Program-made: the position numbers and the translations under genes | NCBI GenBank assembly: GCA_902362875.1 | Contig: CABIYF010000018.1 | Location: 1 to 56,483 of the forward strand | Direction: 5' to 3' | Length of the DNA: 56,483 bases | Origin: Eubacteriaceae bacterium | GTDB lineage: Bacteria > Bacillota > Clostridia > Lachnospirales > Lachnospiraceae | In this document: positions 53,887 to 56,483 of the stretch, piece by piece | How the letters are laid out: each line of letters opens with the position of its first letter | Numbering within the stretch: the stretch's first letter is position 1 | The notes under the pieces: model-generated | The model's input: the letters and a program-made list of their open reading frames with translations, nothing else | The model's database searches: none | What the model was told of the DNA's origin: nothing

Positions 53887-55938
53887 ATTATAGAAAAGTT
53901 ACAAAACCAGCCGCAGCAATGACACTGTCTTTAGTTCTTGCAGCAGGAAGCATGACATCAGCAATGGCAGCAACAGCCAATACAAATAAAGAAGAAAATA
54001 TTTATGTAAATCTTGATGATAATGGGTCTGTCGATGGAGTTTATGTTGTAAACTCCTATGACCTTAAGAAAGACCAGAAGATCACAGATTACGGAAATTA
54101 CTCATCCATGACAAATCTGTCTTCTGAGAGTAAGTTAAATGAACAAAATGGAAAGATTACAGTCAATGGGAAAAAGGGGAAATTTTATTATCAGGGAGAT
54201 CTTGATTCCGCAAAAATCCCATGGGACGTTGACATCTTATATGAATTAGATGGAGAAGAAATCGATGCAAAAGATCTTGCAGGAAAAAGATATTACGATC
54301 ACTACAGATGTAGATGATTTTGAGATGGATCCAATTTCTATCAGCGGAGTTCCAATGTCTTTTGATATCAATACAGACGACATGGATACAAGTGCATTGA
54401 CAGATAAAACAAAAGATCTGACAGATGGTGTAAAATCTTTAAATGATGGAGCAAAACAGTTAAAGAGTGGTTCTTCTGAACTTCAGAGTGGAATCTCAGC
54501 CTACGGAGAAGGAGTGAATGCACTCTATAAAGGAGCAGATACTTTATTTGCAGGAGTGAACAAATTAAATCCTGGAATCAAGGCATATACAACAGGTGTA
54601 GATCAGACTGCAAGCGGAGCAAAACAGCTGCAGAAACAGACAAAAAATCTTCCAAATCTGATGACACAGATGACGAGTGCGATCACACAGTTAAATACAG
54701 GAAGCAGCCAGTTAGCAGATAAAGATGCATGGAATCAGATCGAATCTGGTTTCACACAGATTGAAGCAGCATTAAAACAGATGAAAGCCGGTTTAAACCA
54801 GATGGATCAACAGGGACTTGCACCAATGATCGCATCATTAGAAAATAGTGGAGCATTAAAAGAAGGTGTAGAAAGTCTGAATCAGGGAATCACAGCAGCC
54901 GATGCATACAATGAAAAATTAAAATCAGTGGCATCTAATTATGACAGTCAGGTTGAGACACTAGGAAAAGTGATCAAAGAACAGAAATCAGCTTCATCCC
55001 AAACAAAACATAGTACTGTAAAAACAGGGGAAGATTCAAAGACAGATACAGTCACAAACACAGTGACAAATACACAGAATACAGAAACTTCATCCAATGC
55101 GGATATTGATACATTAGAAAGCTTATACAAGAGTATGAGTCAGAACAGCGCAGTATTCCATGCGATCTTAAATGGAAGCGGCAGCAGCGAAAATCCTGGA
55201 TTATCAACCGTTTTGTCACAGCTTAGCGGTGGAACAACACAGTTAAAATCAGGATTATACAGCGGTGATAAGAGCATGAAAGCTTATCTGACAATATTAC
55301 AGACACAGATCAGTGGAGAAAATGGACTGACAAGCGGCATTGATACAATGATCCTTGGAGTAAGCAATTTAAAACAATCCATTTGCGGAACACAGGCACA
55401 AAGCATCAAGAGTGGAACACAGTCATTAAGCCAGGGACTTAATACCCTTAATACTTCTACGAACACCCTCCCAGGTCAGATGACACAGCTTCAGACAGCG
55501 ATCAAACAGCTGTCACAAGGAACAGGAAAATTATCCAGTCAGTCAAACACACTGATCAAAGGCGGCAACCAGCTTCAAAGTGGAGCCAAAGCACTGGCAG
55601 ATGGAGGAAAAACCCTTTCATCCAACACATCTGCATTAAACAATGGAGCCCAGAACCTTACGGATGGAGTGAACAAACTGGCAGATGGAACACAGACATT
55701 CTATGATAAAACAGGAAATATCGACGATCAGATTCTGGACGGAATCGACGATGCGATCAATGAATTCTCTGGAAAAGATTATAAGGTAAAATCTTTTGTC
55801 TCATCTAAGAATAAAAATGTGAAATCTGTTCAGTTTGTTATGAAGACTGAGGGAATCACAAAAGAAGAAAAAGAAACGAAAACAACAGAGAGTACGAAGA
55901 GTACGATTATTGATAAGATTAAAGGGTTATTTAAATAA
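53883..55938 (+). pseudogene. Secreted heptad-repeat partner of the MMPL transporter, frameshifted
   Basis: Frame 1 (53883-54317) encodes a signal peptide (LSLVLAAGSMTSAMA) and a beta-rich domain up to DAKDLAGK. Frame 2 (54250-55938) continues with DITITTDVDDFEMDPISISG and a long helical region of heptads such as LNDGAKQLKSGSSEL and LSQGLNTLN, like the YhgE/Pip-type X-X-X-L-X-X-G repeats. The two frames meet around 54284-54294. Loss of five bases (family logic suggests GK-SG-DITI) would explain the shift. GGAGG precedes the start, and frame 1 overlaps the MMPL stop. The whole locus appears inactive. Confidence 0.75.
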
Positions 55939-55975
55939 ATTTTAATTTGTAGAGTTTACGCCGATAGGTTATTGA

Positions 55976-56185
55976 CGTATAAAAAGAAACAGAAAAATGA
56001 ATTGTAGGGGTCTGAAAAACGAATTCCACTTAACGGAGTTTTGACAGGTCGCTTATCCGCAAGCTTTCCTTGTGAACTCGCTGCGCTCAAACAGCACACC
56101 AAGCTTGCTGCGAACCTGTCAAAGCTCCTATGGAATTCTACCATTTCAGACCCCTACAATTCATTTTTCTGTTTCTTTTTATACG
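55976..56185. repeat. Long hairpin repeat element, copy D (structured core, inverted)
   Basis: Outer arms 55976-56017 and about 56144-56185 are exact reverse complements over some 42 bp. The core (about 56047-56114) contains the reverse complements of the copy A core words: tcgcttatccgc, gctttccttg, caccaagc and gctgcgaa. CAAGC (56060-56064) can pair with GCTTG (56103-56107). The inner flank shares GGGTCTGAAAAACGAATTCC with the terminator at 6402. It follows the heptad-repeat gene and may also act as its terminator. Confidence 0.8.
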
Positions 56186-56236
56186 CTGAAGGCTGAGCGG
56201 TTTACAAATGAAAGGTGTTTCAGACGGAGGGTGTGT

Positions 56237-56483
56237 ATGTTGTACTGTATTGGTTGTAGATTAAGTGATCGGGAACCAGAAAGTAAGAAAACTTGGGATA
56301 TTATAAATGTTTCAGAATTTCAGAAGTTAAAAGTTTTTTGCTTTCTCAAACATATCGACAAATCGGTGCTTATAAGTTTCTTTGACCTTCCGTTCACGAA
56401 TACAAAAATTATTAGCCAATACCGTTTAACATACACACCCCATAGTGGTTTGAATAGTCTTCCGTTGTATGAGATAGAAAGAA
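56237..56483 (+). CDS. Unrecognised protein, 5' part only (runs off the window)
   Basis: ATG 56237 stands 6 nt after a good ribosome-binding site (GGAGG at 56226-56230) and stays open for 82 codons to the window end. It begins MLYCIGCRLSDREPESKKTW and goes on with KVFCFLKHIDKSVLISFFDL. I recognise no family. Because the gene is incomplete, function and reality remain uncertain. Confidence 0.45.
   Translation, partial: MLYCIGCRLSDREPESKKTWDIINVSEFQKLKVFCFLKHIDKSVLISFFDLPFTNTKIISQYRLTYTPHSGLNSLPLYEIER

Noticed and set aside
56350..56365. Second Spo0A-like word (atatcgacaaat) near the window end
   Set aside because: It lies inside an open frame without promoter context, so it is probably chance.

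Overview
The window looks like a chromosomal segment of a low-GC, spore-forming, anaerobic Firmicute, most likely Lachnospiraceae and perhaps Anaerostipes (inference). Support: strong AGGAGG ribosome-binding sites, AT-rich coding, a single-chain pyruvate:ferredoxin oxidoreductase, a SpoIIE-type phosphatase in the conserved spoIIE-tilS-hpt-ftsH order, and Lachnospiraceae-style secreted Lys-rich repeat proteins. I see no phage, insertion sequence, rRNA or CRISPR array. Two tRNA genes (Tyr, Leu) lie at 51.55-51.72 kb.

Layout. 0-1 kb: a 231-nt hairpin element of a repeat family, then a HAD phosphatase. 1-6.4 kb: a divergent catabolic locus with a winged-helix/PfkB pseudokinase regulator facing an operon of PfkB kinase, TrpF-like barrel, iron alcohol dehydrogenase and a frameshifted NupC-type nucleoside transporter. 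6.5-8.2 kb: an ABC exporter. 8.4-18.6 kb: a candidate small RNA, then a run of zinc-ribbon membrane proteins, an RCC1-repeat protein, a BspA-like leucine-rich repeat protein and a PPC-domain protein. 18.8-20.5 kb: an AAA-ATPase/PD-(D/E)XK protein. 20.5-24.9 kb: a LytTR response regulator with two tandem copies of a two-gene split AgrC-like kinase. 25-33.8 kb: Cof-type phosphatase, cyclophilin, MltG, pyruvate:ferredoxin oxidoreductase, ThrE-type exporter and LysR regulator. 33.9-41 kb: an unknown protein, a YtrA-type GntR/ABC operon with a clear operator, an aldo/keto reductase and a secreted transglutaminase-like protein. 41-51.7 kb: housekeeping genes (Na/Pi cotransporter, Rpe, Mrp ATPase, 3D-domain protein, nucleotidyltransferase, short SpoIIE, TilS, Hpt, FtsH, tRNAs). 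51.8-56 kb: a TetR regulator next to a 5'-truncated MMPL transporter and a frameshifted heptad-repeat partner, so a decaying export locus. The window ends with a second long hairpin element and the start of an unknown gene.

Best candidates for something undescribed: (1) the structured repeat family at both window ends, whose two full copies share a core in opposite orientation, show a two-base-pair compensatory change, and carry unrelated but fully self-complementary outer arms; (2) the duplicated split histidine kinase, in which one subunit has the phosphoacceptor histidine but no ATPase and the other has the ATPase but no phosphoacceptor; (3) the catabolic cluster with a pseudokinase regulator and a TrpF-like enzyme lacking the catalytic cysteine; (4) the zinc-ribbon/surface-protein cluster with a shared promoter-downstream motif.
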